Source: Larix kaempferi (Eukaryota; Streptophyta; Pinopsida; Pinales; Pinaceae). Taken from it: a stretch of 64,000 bases of DNA. The stretch spans positions 12,303,001 to 12,367,000 of the forward strand of contig BSBM01000779.1 of assembly GCA_027924585.1 (NCBI GenBank), in the 5' to 3' direction. The position numbers and the translations under genes are program-made. The first letter of the stretch is position 1. Each line of letters opens with the position of its first letter. Below the pieces are notes generated by a model. The model did no database searches. It was not told the origin of the DNA and saw nothing but the letters and a program-made list of their open reading frames with translations. Of this stretch, positions 21,460 to 33,366 are shown one piece after another.

Positions 21460-23062
21460 TATTGGAATATTCACCAACACTGAGAGGGGGGTGAATTAGT
21501 ATTAGGCACTTTTAACCATTTCAAAATTTAATGCCAGATGTAAACATTAACAATTAATAACAACATTCATCATCACATACACCATACACAATACACGTGA
21601 TATTTTACGTGGAAACCCAAATGAGATAAAACCATAGAATGATTTTCTTATATAATATAAAGATTACATTCAATTGATTTACTAGCTCCAAATTGAAGGA
21701 GGATAAAACCCCCTAGTTTATAAACTCCAACTGAAAGGAGGCTACAACCCCATGGTTTTGCCACAGTCTCCAACCTGTAATGAGGACTCCAATCCTTAGT
21801 GAGCTCCAAATCACTAGATTTACCAGCATCAACTGGAAGGAGGCTACAACCCCATGTCATTGCCCTGTTCTACCACCCCAATATGAATAAGAGAATCAAC
21901 CTATCACTATCATTTTACATGTGAACCTGCATTTGTATCATTGTCTCTGTCAACATGTACTTGTATCACTCTCTTTATCACTATCACAATCATTGTCTCT
22001 ATCTCTATGTCAACCTATACATGCTTTAAATATATCTTTCAAGAATGCCCAGAAACAATCTCCCATAGATTTCATTTGTATCTTCAAACCCCTATATCAT
22101 AGTCATTTCCAAATCCTGGGATATTCCAAGCTAATCACCATGATCTATGCCAAGATCATCATCATAATCACGATAACATATCTATGCAAAGATAATCACC
22201 ATGATCTGTCCAAGATCATCACCATAATGACCATAACATATCTATGCAAGATCACCAAAGAAAAGTCTCTAACACATACTCAATATCGATTCCATTTTCA
22301 AGACAACAAGATGGACTCCATTCCATGAGAGGCATGAAAATCACAAGGGAGACCCATGTACAAGAACCATACCTTTTCCAAGATGAATAAATAATAAATA
22401 TAACATTCACCAAAAGAATCTATGGATCATGTCATCACATATCCCTCGCAACAAGCTTTCCAACGAGCCAAGAAGTTTTTGATTCCAATATCGTATGAGA
22501 AAGTTATGCAAATTTTAAGATTATAAAAAATCCTCCTCTTGTACCTTCACTTATCTATCCTTGTACCTTTGCAATTCCATCTTGTACTTGCGCCTTAGAG
22601 ATTTTGAACTTGGATTAATCAAATTAAATGTTTTCATCTCTTATTTATACATGTCCAAAGTCACTTTTTAGTTCACTTTATGGTTAGGTCGGCCCTTTAA
22701 CTTATTATTAATTTTGTCTTCCACATTTTAGGTTAGGTTGGCCCTAACTCATTATTAATTTTTTCTTCCACATTGTAGACACTTCTTTAAATGGGTCAAT
22801 GACCACTTCATGGCTTCATCAAGGGGCTTTGGGGCTAATTCACATAATCATGATTATGTAGATACATCATCATTACTTTAGGGGATTCTTTTCACTTCAC
22901 ATGGTCATGTGGACGCATCATCATATCTTTAGTGGTTTTATCCATATGTGTACAACCCAAAGTGTCTTCCCATGAGGGCTATACTTAAAGCTACGCCATA
23001 AGGGGACCGCATTAGAGTTATATACACTAAGAATTTAACATCAATGACAAAATTATTCAACA
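21460..23062 (-). repeat. Element A left LTR (outer 3' LTR)
   Basis: On the plus strand it runs from TATTGGAATATTCACC (first G of the canonical TG is A) to ATTATTCAACA. It contains the phrase AGGAGGCTACAACCCC several times (21690-21860), a low-complexity TATCACTGTCTC region (21910-22010) and a ~58-bp duplicated 'ATCACCATGATCTATGCCAA' block (22136-22255). On the minus strand TATAAATAAG near 22640-22655 is a candidate TATA box. On its right, minus-strand AAAGGGGGATAT is the polypurine tract. Confidence 0.85.
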
Positions 23063-24761
23063 ATATCCCCCTTTATCATTGATGGAAACCATCATACTCC
23101 CCCTAGGACCATGATCCTCTTTATCTTTCTCTCCCCCTTTGACATCAATGGAAAAGGGTAACTCCTCGTAACAATATATCTTCTCTTTGGGGCTACTCCC
23201 CCTGAAAATATTCTGATTTCCTTCTCCAAAATTTTGTAACCATATTTATAGGAGATCTTTCCATGTTGCCACTGCAATCTCTTTCCATGTGTCCATAGTC
23301 ATGAGATTTGTAGCATTCAACATTATGATTCATCATGCTTTTACAATTTCTTTCCATGTGTCCATAATTGTGGAACTTGTAACATTCAACATTGTAGTTC
23401 AAGTGGACACCTCCATTTGCTTGAGCATTTCCTTTATAAGCTTTCCAATCTCTAGCCTTATACCCAAAGTTATTGCAAGAGAAATAATTATCAAGAAATA
23501 TGCTTAGATACCTAGGTGTAGAAGTTTTTCTTAATGGTGCAACATATCTGTATTCATCTTTCTCTGAACCTTGTTGATGAATCCTTCCATTGTAGTCTAT
23601 TCCTTGATGGTAGTTTCTAAGAATATCTGCATAACTCTTAGACTTCTCTTCATTTCTCTTGGAACATTCAACTTTCTTTATTAGTAGTTTGGAGCTTTCA
23701 CCTTCTTCAACATTTCTCCTTTTATCATAACCCAATCTTGTTTTGTCAAGTGGATATTTTTGTTGGTTGAGCATGTCATCTAAGATCAAAGTGCTATTCT
23801 CAAATATCAATTGTGTGGAAGTTGTCTTCTCCAATTTCTTCCATAGAGTAACAATCTAAAACTCTCTTGTTTGGAAAATTGCTTCCTTCTCCTTTAGTTG
23901 ACTTGTTAGGAATTCTTCAATTTTCATTTATTCTTCCACTTGTTTTTTTAAGGAAGCAAAGTCTTTTCATTCTTTTCATTGTCTTTAAGCTTTTTACCTT
24001 TTGATTCTTCTAGTAGCTCTTCTAGCAACACATTCTTCTTCTTGATCTTCTTAATTTCATTTAGGGAACATATTAGTTGTATTTCAAGATCAAATTATTC
24101 TTCTTTGTCCTATGATCCTTCAGGATATTTTTGCAATTCATCTTCTTCATCAATAGGATTTGTAATCATGGACATGAAGAAGGTTTCTTCTTCTTCTGAA
24201 TCACTATATTTTCCTTCTTCATATGAACATTCAATAGTATCATGTCCTATTCTTTCACATTTAAAACATTAAAAGAGTAACTTACTTGGTACCTTTGTCT
24301 CTTTCTTTTCATCATCTTCATCTTATGTGTCGTTGTTGGATGTGCTTCATTCATCTTTATCATCAAGTTATCCATTTGCTTCTTCCTCAACTTTGTAAAA
24401 ATTTTGTAGCTTGTACGAAATATCTTTAGTTGATGTACACTTTCCTAACTTGATTTTCATGGAATCCGATAGACCATCTAGAATGGCATCTATTTCCATT
24501 GCATTGTTATTCTTTAAATCCTTTTTGGATGCAGATTTTGGTGGTCTGTTTGGAGCAATGTAGCCATTAACAATAGGATTCCAGACATCCACCCATAAAT
24601 CCATCAAGTATTATATCATTTTAATAATCCATAATACTTAATTATTTCCATCAAATAACTAAATACCATTTGAAAAGAATCCTTCCTATTGATCTATATT
24701 TGTTCACGATCTTCCTTCCGGTGGTTAAATTGTTTTGAATGTAACCGACTCGAATACCAAT
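23063..24761 (-). pseudogene. Element A first gag (copia-type), broken
   Basis: Minus-strand gag relic filling the first internal region. The N-terminal piece (24607-24368) reads 'MDLWVDVWNPIVNGY', 'EIDAILDGLSDSMKIKLGKC' and 'DISYKLQNFYKVEEE', matching copia gag (UBN2-like). The middle has a first knuckle CFKCERIGHDTIEC and an acidic stretch EGKYSDSEEEETFF. The 3' piece (23834-23193) has tandem knuckle-like motifs 'CYKFHNYGHMERNC' and CYKSHDYGHMERDC, in each of which the second Cys is Phe or Ser. After 'WRRKSEYF' it runs directly into the polypurine tract, leaving no room for pol. A primer-site-like ATTGGTATTCGAGTC (minus strand, about 24747-24761) follows the LTR. Multiple stops and frameshifts make it non-functional. 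Confidence 0.8.
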
Positions 24762-26240
24762 TGTTGGAATATTCACAAATAATGAGAGGGGGTGGTGAAT
24801 CAATATTTGGCACTTTTTACAATTTCAAACTTTAATATCAGGTGTAAATATTAACCATTAACAATAACATTCATCATTGCATAAACCATACACAGTACAT
24901 AAGAGATTTTATGTGGAAACCCAAATGGGAGAAAACCACAGGATGATTTTCTTATATAATATAAAGATTACATTAAATTGATTTACTAGCTCCAACTGGA
25001 AGGAGGATAAAACCCCCTAGATTATTAAATCAAATTGAAAGGAGGCTACAACCCCCTAGTTATACTACAGGTTCCAACCTGTAGTGAGGACTCCAATCCT
25101 CGATGAGCTCCAACTCACTAGATTTACCAACATCAACTAGAAGGAGGCTACAAACCCTGTCCTTGCACCATCCTGCAACCCTAATATGAATAAGATAATC
25201 AAACTGTCGCTGTCACTGTATCTGTAAACCTATATATGTATCATTGTCTCTGTCAACTTGTACATGTATCACTATCTCTATTAGTGTCACAATCATTGTA
25301 TTCTTGTCTTTGTCTCTATTATTGTCTTTGTGTCAAACTATATGTGCTTCATATCTATCTTTCAAGAAATGCTAAAAAACAATCACCCATATATTTCCAT
25401 TTTATCTCGAAACCCTTATATATCATAGTCATTTCCAAACGCTAGGATATTCCAAGATAATCACCATGTTCTATGCCAAGATCATCAACATAATCAACAT
25501 AACATATCCATGAAACGTTAATCACCATGATTTATCCAATATCACCACCATAATTACCATAACATATATATGAAATATCACCAAAGAAAACGCTCTAACA
25601 CATACTCAAGATCCATACCATTTTCAAGACAACAAGATGGACCCTAGTACATAAGAGGCATGACCATCACAAGGGAGACCCATGTACAAGAACCAAATAA
25701 TTTTTCCAAGATGAAGAAACAAGAAATAAACACTTCACCAAAACAATCTCTATATTATGTCATCGCATAGCCCTCGCAACAAGCTTTCCAATGAGCCAAG
25801 AATTTTGTGATTTCAATATCGTATGAGAAAGTTATGCAAATTTTAAGATTATCAAAAATCATTTTCTTGTACCTTCACTTATCTATCCTTGTACCTTCAT
25901 TATTCTCTCTTGTACGTGTACCTTAGAGATTATTAACTTGGATGAATCAACTGAAACGTTTTCATCTCTTATTTATACATGTCCAAATTCAATTTTTAGT
26001 TCACTTTATGGTTAGGTCGGCCCACGGTCGGCCTTATAAATTATTATTAATTTTGTCTTCCACGTTTTAGGGGCTTCTTTAAATGGGTTAATGACCACTT
26101 CATGGCTTCATCAAGGGGATTTGGGGCTTCTTCATAACATCATGATTATGTGGACACATCATCGTTACTTTAGGCTCTTATTTTCACTTCACATGGTCAT
26201 GTGGACACATCATCATATCTTTAGGTGTTCCTCATATGTG
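24762..26240 (-). repeat. Element A central LTR, first part
   Basis: It starts TGTTGGAATATTCAC and is colinear with the left LTR until CTCATATGTG, where element B begins. The LTR resumes at 46058 after B with TACAACCC(G/A)AAGTGTC, the expected continuation. ATGTG (26236-26240) is B's target duplication. Confidence 0.88.
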
Positions 26241-26936
26241 TGTGAAAATCAATTCACATCCAAGAACTATTCAAGAAATTACACTCTGTCATAAGAAAAA
26301 TCTCACACAACTAGTCAAAGACACAAAAATTATGCACAAGAGATGATTTCTGTATTAACTTCTCATGATAAAAATACATCAGCCAACCATATGACAGTAA
26401 TAGGTTGTTGTTAAATAAAAATACATCAGTAATTCGAATGGCTGAAGATGCCAAAAGAATCTCCACTTAATTAGACTTGTTAAATATGCCCATACCCCCT
26501 AGGTGGCAAGTTGACTTTCCAAATCAGCCCAAAAGTTCACGAATTACTAAATTAGTGAGCTGAAGGTGAAATATAGACAAAAAAAATGCCAAATACGAAA
26601 TTTGGGTGGAAAAAACATTAAGGAAAGTTTTTGGTGTAAAAAACAGTTTCCCAGGTAGACTAGCTTTTCCCCCATAGGGAAAAAGCAATAAAAAAGCTCT
26701 AAAACTCAAAAATGTGCCCTTCCTTCTAATTTTGATCTAAAATCAGTTAGGAAAGCACCCAAGTGGCTTAGATGACTTGTAGATCACACCTTGGATGTAT
26801 TCTTATCCTTCCATGTTGCCTTGTGGTCCACACAATGGCAATTTCCTAATTTATTATATAGAATTAACCAATAAATGATTAATTAATGCATCTTATGTAA
26901 ATAAATAAATGGTAGGAAGACTTAATTATTCCAACA
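26241..26936 (-). repeat. Element B 3' LTR (696 bp)
   Basis: TGTGAAAATCAATTC to ATTATTCCAACA on the plus strand. The adjacent minus-strand AAGAGGGCG is the polypurine tract. It pairs with 45362-46057, of identical length. Confidence 0.92.
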
Positions 26937-27471
26937 CGCCCTCTTAAGTCTAACTTAAATGATCTAAATATCAGAAAATGAAATACTAAGGACCCAGTAA
27001 CAAGACTTGGTCACCCCATACAATACTGTCGGTCCACAAAAACAAGGATAGAAGGGAAACCTCATGTGAAAAAACTCCCCTTAAAACATGGAAATATAAA
27101 AATTGAAAGGTTTCTGATCAACCCTTCACTCCACCACATGTTCAACCATCCCAAGCAGTGATCTAAGATAGTTGAATGTCTTCTCTGTGAAAGCCTTGGT
27201 GAAGATATCTGCAGTTTGCTCACCTGTGGGGCAATACTGCAAATCTATGATCTGATCATGCACTAGGCCTCTGATGTAGTGCATATGAATCTATATGTGA
27301 TTGGTTCTCTACCTCTATACTGGATCACATGAAACTATAATGGCACTCTGGTTGTCACAATAAATGACAGTAGGAGTACTAAAAGAAATCTCAAACTCAG
27401 ACAAAATCCCTTGCAACCAAACACACTGTGTAGCAGCATTCACTGCTCCTCTGTACTCTGCCTCCGCTGAA
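26937..27471 (-). pseudogene. Element B RNase H C-terminal part
   Basis: The 3' end of B pol, separated from the rest by element C. From 27471 downwards the minus strand reads Ala-Glu-Ala-Glu-Tyr (the conserved acidic AEAEY of copia RNase H), 'VWLQGILSEFEI', IYCDNQSAI (catalytic Asp), then 'HMHYIRGLVHDQIIDLQYC' and 'QTADIFTKAF'. The other half lies at 41498 and above, ending Ile-Ala-Leu-Ser-Ser. Stops within 'DPV*R*RTNHI*' show decay. Confidence 0.87.
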
Positions 27472-28075
27472 TGTTAAAATTCAATATGCTAAGACAGAAA
27501 ATAGCAGCATTACATTCCATTTCACAATAATAGCATATACAGGATCACTAAATAAACAACAAACATAGCATAAACACAAGAGACACATATTTATCCTGGG
27601 AAACCCTCATGGGGTAGAAAACCCAGCAAAGCTTCCTCAAAATAGATGACCAACAATATACAAAGATGCAAACCAAAGACATGATCTCCTCCTCCACTAT
27701 AGTAGACCTCTCCTCCACAAGTGTGCCTCTCTCAAGTGAGTGTGTATGTCAAATGAGGAACACACCTCCTCTATTTATACACTACTCCGACTTTTCTTTT
27801 ACACAAGACATGTAGGCTCGTATTTAACCAATGGGTTAAATACCCCACTACAACTGACTGGGCCGACCCCTCTAGGGTGGTCTAATAACCCTTTGACCCA
27901 CATAACACATACAGGGCCGACCCCCCACTAGGGAGGTCTAATAACCCAAGTTACCACATTCTGACGGAGGAATAAACATCTCCGGATACACAATAAGATC
28001 TTCACGGAGGAATGAATCATCTCCAGAATAATAAAGTACAAATATAATATTCTTTGAAGTTACAATATCTCAACA
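27472..28075 (-). repeat. Element C 3' LTR (604 bp)
   Basis: TGTTAAAATTCAATATG to ATATCTCAACA on the plus strand. Minus-strand AAGGGGGAG next to it (28076-28085) is the polypurine tract. GGGCCGACCCC(T/C)C phrases recur twice. Minus-strand TATAAATAG at 27771-27779. Confidence 0.94.
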
Positions 28076-28238
28076 CTCCCCCTTAACGAGAAGGATATTA
28101 TAACAGCATCTGCACGATCAAGGAGTCATCAACATCATACATGATACATCTATAAATCATCGGAAGCTTTCTTCAATTCATCATCATTAGTAACTTGACT
28201 AGTTACTGGAACATCAACATCATCAGAGTTGATAGTAC

Positions 28239-28375
28239 TCAATCATCAACATTGTCATCACACAATCATGAGCATCGTCATCAGCATCGTCATCACACGA
28301 TCATCAACATCGACATCACACGATCATCAGCATCGTCATCATACGATCATCAGCATCGTCATCATACAATCAATC
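28239..28375. repeat. CATC-rich minisatellite in element C
   Basis: Imperfect units of about 24 bp with the theme CATCGTCATCACACGATCAT, about five to six copies, grading from CATCAACATC phrases upstream. This is one of several unrelated tandem repeats packed in the 3' region of C. Confidence 0.85.
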
Positions 28376-28414
28376 CTGTTCTTTTTAGGACCTATGTCCA
28401 TGGATGATGCAATC

Positions 28415-28543
28415 CTGTCATGTACCTTTTGAACCGAAGTCCAGGGACGATCCAGTCCTGTCATGTACCTTTTGAACCGAAGTCCAGGGATGATCCAGTC
28501 CTGTCATGTACCTTTTGAACCGAAGTCTAGGGATGATCCAGTC
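28415..28543. repeat. 43-bp tandem repeat in element C
   Basis: Three units, period 43 bp (starts of CTGTCATGTACC at 28415, 28458 and 28501). Each ends GTCCAGGGATGATCCAGTC, a phrase shared with the neighbouring 42-bp and 86-bp repeats, so the arrays are related by descent. Confidence 0.88.
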
Positions 28544-28616
28544 CTATCAATTCTCGGAGACCTCATGTCTACGGCTCAGTTCACAGGACCAAAGTCCAAG
28601 GATGATCCAATCCTTA

Positions 28617-29585
28617 CCATACATTTAGGACCACGTCCAAGGATGACTTAATCCTCAACCGTACATTTAGGACTACGTCCAAGGATGACTTAATCCTCCA
28701 CCGTACATTTAGGACCACGTCCAAGGATGACTTAATCCTCCACCGTACATTTAGGACCACGTCCAAGGATGACTTAATCCTCCACCGTACATTTAGGACC
28801 ACGTCCAAGGATGACTTAATCCTCCACCGTACATTTAGGACCACGTCCAAGGATGACTTAATCCTCAACCGTACATTTAGGACTACGTCCAAGGATGACT
28901 TAATCCTCCACTGTACATTTAGGACCACGTCCAAGGATGACTTAATCCTCGACCGTACAGTTAGGACTACGTCCAAGGATGACTTAATCCTCCATCGTAC
29001 ATTTAGGACCACGTCCAAGGATGACTTAATCCTCCACCGTACATTTAGGACTACGTCCAAGGATGACTTAATCCTCAACCGTACATTTAGGACTATGTCC
29101 AAGGATGACTTAATCCTCCACCGTACATTTAGGACCATGTCCAAGGATGACTTAATCCTCAACCGTACATTTAGGACCACGTCCAAGTATGACTTAATCC
29201 TCCACCGTACATTTAGGACTACGTCGAAGGATGACTTAATCCTCCACCGTACATTTAGGACCACGTCCAAGGATGACTTAATCCTCAACCGTACATTTAG
29301 GACTACGTCCAAGGATGACTTAATCCTCCACCGTACATTTAGGACCACGTCCAAGGATGACTTAATCCTCAACTGTACATTTAGGACTACATCCAAGGAT
29401 GACTTAATCCTCAACCGTACATTTAGGACTATGTCCAAGGATGACTTAATCCTCCACCGTACAATTAGGACCACGTCCAAGGATGACTTAATCCTCAACC
29501 GTACATGTAGGACTATGTCCAAGGATGACTTAATCCTCCACCGTACATTTAGGACCACGTCCAAGGATGACTTAATCCTCAACCA
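28617..29585. repeat. 42-bp tandem repeat, about 23 copies
   Basis: A near-perfect array of the unit CGTACATTTAGGACCACGTC plus 'CAAGGATGACTTAATCCTCCAC', period 42 bp. Units differ mainly at two sites (ACCACGTCC or ACTACGTCC; TCCACC or TCAACC), and these variants partly alternate, hinting at 84-bp higher-order units. Because 42 is a multiple of three and the unit lacks stops in some frames, long repetitive open frames appear on both strands (322 and 210 codons). These are by-products, not genes. Confidence 0.95.
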
Positions 29586-29586
29586 T

Positions 29587-29919
29587 CCACCAAGGACTTC
29601 GTTCTCGAAGACATACGTCTATGGCTCTTCTTTCGGACTGAAGTCCAAGGATGATCCAATCCCCTCACATGTTCACCAAGAACTTCATTCTCGAAGACAT
29701 ATGTCTACGGATCTTCTTTCGGACTGAAGTCCAGGGATGATCCAATCCCCTCACATGTTCACCAAGAACTTCATTCTCGAAGACATACGTCTACAGCTCT
29801 TCTTTCGGATTGAAGTCCATGGATGATCCAATCCCCTCACATGTTCACCAAGAACTTCATTCTTGAAGACATACGTCTACGGCTCTTCTTTCGGACTGAA
29901 GTCCAGGGATGATCCAATC
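29587..29919. repeat. 86-bp tandem repeat, interrupted by element D (left part)
   Basis: Units beginning CACCAAGAACTTCATTC at 29587, 29674, 29760 and 29846 give an 86-bp period (twice 43). Element D is inserted in the fourth unit after GATGATCCAATC. The array resumes at 36676. Confidence 0.9.
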
Positions 29920-31941
29920 TGTCATGTCCCAAATTTGGAATTGGGTCACAATGGCCTAATCACATTAGCCATATTCATTAGAGTTTGTAAAATTGATGTT
30001 AAGGGTCAAATAATTGCCAAGGAGGAAAATTACTAGTTTCCTAGGTTTGGAGTGGAAGCTTTGGGATTTGGAATAAGGGGGATAATAAATGATGTTTAGA
30101 CATTAGAAGGGTTCAAGTATTTAATAAATAGAGTGAATAAAGAAATTCAAGAGAAATCCTAGGTGACAAATGGTTTTGGAGACATATGGAGGATGTGGGA
30201 CCCACACTAGCTTGATTTTTCATAATACATGGTATATCTCTTTTGCAAATTTGAATTAATGGGAATGTGAACACTCTTGGGTGAGTTGGTAAGTCATAAC
30301 ACATGTCATTGAGCATCTTAGGTCGGATTGGGAAGGATTGGTAACCTCCATGGAAGATAAAGAGTCAAAGTGGAAGTTTGTGGACACTTGGGCTAGATTC
30401 CCTAGCCCCTATGACACCAATGATGGAGCATCTATGACAACTATGAAAAATTGCAGACCTGACCTCTGACATCTGACCACTATGACATGTCATCCCCAAA
30501 AATAAGCTCAAGGAAGTCGAATTTGGGAGTTGGAGAAGCCAAAGAGACCCAAAATCGAATTTGGGAGAAGATGGAAGGTTGGAACTAGGAGACAAGTGGC
30601 AAATGTGGAATATTTCCTAAATGGAAATCTATTGAATCTATTGAGAGGATTTCGACCCTTAGAAGGCTAATGTTGATTATAAAATGTAGAAATGAAGTAT
30701 GAGAATGTATTTTGATCATTTGTAGAATTTGCAATTGCATTTGTGAAGAGGGAGAGCTAGTGGATGACTAGTTTCTTGCCTTAGCCAATTTCGAGGGTGA
30801 AAGATTCCCATCCAAGTTGGCAATTGGAAAGGACATTCAGACCTTTCATTTGGAGCTTTCATGGAGTCTTTATTTGTAGGTGTAAGCTACAGGGCAGCTC
30901 ATGGTTTCTTCTATTGCAGCTCGCTCCTTCAACCATTTCCAGTTTTGATGGCATATTCTTGATCCTTGAGGGAGGGCGTTTTTGGTGAGCTATTGTACTC
31001 TTTGGGGGAGCTTCTAATGCCCCATTTCCTATGTAATATGAATTAAATACTCTGTTCTTCATCTCCAGAAAGTTTCAGGTCTAAATTCCAAGTAGAAATG
31101 TATAAATCTCATTTTTAATGGAAGAACAATGCCATTTCCCCACTACCTTGTTGTGAACCAATGTATTGATGATGATTTCGAATGAATGGATGATTCTATG
31201 ATATATTTGTCATCAATATACTTCCATGGATGTCTTCTACAAGTTTCATGTACTGTACTTGAACATTTGAAGCATTTTTACTCAATTTAGTTGTATTGGG
31301 AGGTGAAATAGTGCCATTTCCCCAAGGGTCGAATTGGGGATTTTTGCAGTTGAATGGGAGAGGGTGAGAACAGTTGTAATAAAACATTAATGGTTCATAT
31401 GAGACCTTAATAACATACTTAACATATTACATACCTCTGTTCATAAATTTGAGTGGGTTTGGAGGCATTTGGGAAGCCATTTTCAGTACTTACCTCAGGG
31501 GGATTTGAACCCCAAATTACTAGTAAAATTGCATACTTGGTCCAGAATCTTAAGAGAGTTTGCAGAGGTCTTTTGGTGGTCATATTTTATCCCTGAACAT
31601 CATATTCAATTCCTAATATCATTCATAAACCTTCCTTGAATATTTGAAGGCATTTGGAGTCAATTTGAGACCTAGAGACCAATACTAGTCAAAGGGAAAT
31701 CACTAGTAAAGTTACCTACATTGACCAGAATTGAAAGAGTATTTGCAGAAGTGTTTTAAAGGTACAAAGGAATCCCTGAAACACATATTTATGTTCTAAT
31801 ATCATCCATATACCTTCTCAGAATATTTGGGATCATTTGGGGCAAATTTGGGACCTAGAGATCGAAATTAGTCCAAGGTCGAACCAAGGAAAAAAGTGGA
31901 AAATTGCAATTTTAATAAAATTCCTAACAATGGACATTACA
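29920..31941 (+). repeat. Element D 5' LTR (2,022 bp)
   Basis: TGTCATGTCCCAAATTTGG to GGACATTACA. Unusually long for an internal region of only 2.7 kb. A phrase beginning 'TTTGAACCCCAAATTACTAG' (31505) has a decayed echo ('ACCTAGAGACC ... GAAATCACTAGT') at about 31665 and again near 31850, so the 3' third of the LTR contains diverged internal repeats of roughly 180 bp. Open frames at 30365-30595 (minus) and 30797-30988 (plus) recur in both LTRs but look fortuitous. Confidence 0.93.
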
Positions 31942-31942
31942 G

Positions 31943-31954
31943 TGGTATCAGAGC
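31943..31954 (+). promoter_or_regulatory. Element D primer binding site, tRNA-iMet type
   Basis: TGGTATCAGAGC one base after the LTR-terminal CA. This is a match to the initiator-Met tRNA site, and it fixes the plus orientation of D. Confidence 0.93.
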
Positions 31955-31998
31955 ATGGTCCTTGCACCTGTGTATTAGGTACACACATTCAAGAATAA

Positions 31999-33366
31999 TT
32001 GGCAGCCATGTCTTACTATTATGATGAATCCTATGAGTACAATTCTTATGAGGAATATGCAGATGCTTATGAGCAATATGAAGCAAAATGTGAATGGTAT
32101 GAGGAAGAGGTGTCATCATGCAACACTTCTTACAATTTCAAGAGAAATGAATATTATTCTTATGACTTTAAATCTGATGAATATGAGTGTGTCACACCAA
32201 CCAAGGATAATTCTATGAGTGAGTTCCAAAGATGGAGAGCAAAATATAAAACCTTGCCCCAACAATATCAAAAATATCAAGAATATCTTGCTTTTAGCAA
32301 AAATATACAAAATGCCATGTCTTTTGAGTACTATGCTGAACATGTTTTTGAAAATAGGACCAAAAATGAAGATGTGGAGTTAGTGAAGAAAGGTTTATGC
32401 CCTTCTTGTAAAAACCCTTGGAGCGAGTATCATATATGTGTGCATGAAATGATGTCCTCCTTGAGGAGAGCTTTTGAGATTTATTCAAGAAGAGATTCCA
32501 AATATATTGATCCTAAGGAAAACAAGGGGCAAAATGCATCAGCTTGCTTTAAGGAGCAAAAGGAAGAGACATCACAAGAGCATGAAGAAGATTCTATTGA
32601 AAATATGGAAGATCATTTCGAGACACCTTCTAGCTTAGACATGAACCAAAGAGCATCTACTGATGGATGCTTAAACTATGAAGGAGTACCTACTGATGGG
32701 TACTCACACCTCTATGTTGGTGACATAGAGATCACTTTTGAAAGTGTTTCTACAAGTACAAGTTTCATTAAGCATGATAATGAATACCTTGTAGCAGTTG
32801 AAGAAGAACCAAGATCAACTTCCCCATCACCACTTGAGCTTCATGAAGTTGGTCCAAGCAAAATTGAAGAAGATGAGGAGGTTCATTTACAAGAGCCTCA
32901 TTTTCTTGAAGGGTCCTTAAAGATGAATGAAAATAAGATCCAAGAGTCCCTTAGCATTCTCCATGACACTCAAGCATTGGTGTCAAATTCTTGTTGGAGA
33001 GCTACTTCATTGGAGGAAACATCCTTCCTTGAAGACATGGAGAAGATTCAAAGAGCAATGTGCCACATCAAAGGTAATTTCATGTCTTTGCTTTTTGATA
33101 GAAACCATTTGTTTGAGCTTAATGAATTGTTACATGATGCATACTTGAATAATAATGAGGATATTCATAAGCTCACAATTCAAAATGAGCAACTTCTTGA
33201 AAAGTTGCAAGATACTTGTTTTTCCTCCTATGTTTCAGATTGTCAAATGGTAGATTGTTTAGAGGATTCTCATGACATGGTGGATCATGAGAAATGTAAA
33301 AATTTGAATGTTCTTGATGTGTTTGAAGATGAACTTGAAGAGATCCAAACACTTGATGTGGTGTAA
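31999..33366 (+). CDS. Element D ORF, N-terminal 455 codons (gag-like?)
   Basis: First long frame of D; ATG at 31999 is 45 bp after the primer site (the next Met is at codon 4). It is unusually acidic and Tyr-rich at the start (YYYDESYEYNSYEEYADAYE), then has a helical 'SMSEFQRWRAKYKTLPQQYQKY' segment. Near residues 134-147 is CPSCKNPWSEYHIC (CX2CX7HXC), preceded by Lys-Gly-Leu. That is the spacing and context of the knuckle in chromovirus-type Ty3/gypsy gag proteins, so a distant gag origin is plausible. The remainder is acidic and probably helical or coiled-coil ('NNEDIHKLTIQNEQLLEKLQ'). It ends at TAA (33364-33366), but the same frame continues. I recognise no enzyme domain. The function, presumably structural or RNA-binding, is inferred. 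Confidence 0.65.
   Translation: MAAMSYYYDESYEYNSYEEYADAYEQYEAKCEWYEEEVSSCNTSYNFKRNEYYSYDFKSDEYECVTPTKDNSMSEFQRWRAKYKTLPQQYQKYQEYLAFSKNIQNAMSFEYYAEHVFENRTKNEDVELVKKGLCPSCKNPWSEYHICVHEMMSSLRRAFEIYSRRDSKYIDPKENKGQNASACFKEQKEETSQEHEEDSIENMEDHFETPSSLDMNQRASTDGCLNYEGVPTDGYSHLYVGDIEITFESVSTSTSFIKHDNEYLVAVEEEPRSTSPSPLELHEVGPSKIEEDEEVHLQEPHFLEGSLKMNENKIQESLSILHDTQALVSNSCWRATSLEETSFLEDMEKIQRAMCHIKGNFMSLLFDRNHLFELNELLHDAYLNNNEDIHKLTIQNEQLLEKLQDTCFSSYVSDCQMVDCLEDSHDMVDHEKCKNLNVLDVFEDELEEIQTLDVV

Noticed and set aside
21921-22328. 135-codon open frame with Ser/Leu and Ile/Thr repeats in the A LTR
   Set aside because: It is translation of the low-complexity TCTC and ATCACCAT blocks of the LTR; similar spurious frames occur in the other A LTRs.
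28617-29585. CRISPR-like regular repeats
   Set aside because: Units are contiguous with no unique spacers, and the context is a plant retrotransposon. It is a minisatellite.
28614-29727. Long open frames on both strands (322 codons minus, 210 codons plus)
   Set aside because: They are by-products of the 42-bp tandem repeat, whose length is a multiple of three. The sequence is one 14-residue phrase repeated, with no start context or domain.
30365-30988. 76-codon minus and 63-codon plus open frames in the D LTR, present again at 35099-35722
   Set aside because: They recur only because the LTR is duplicated. No domain, and one lies antisense to the element.
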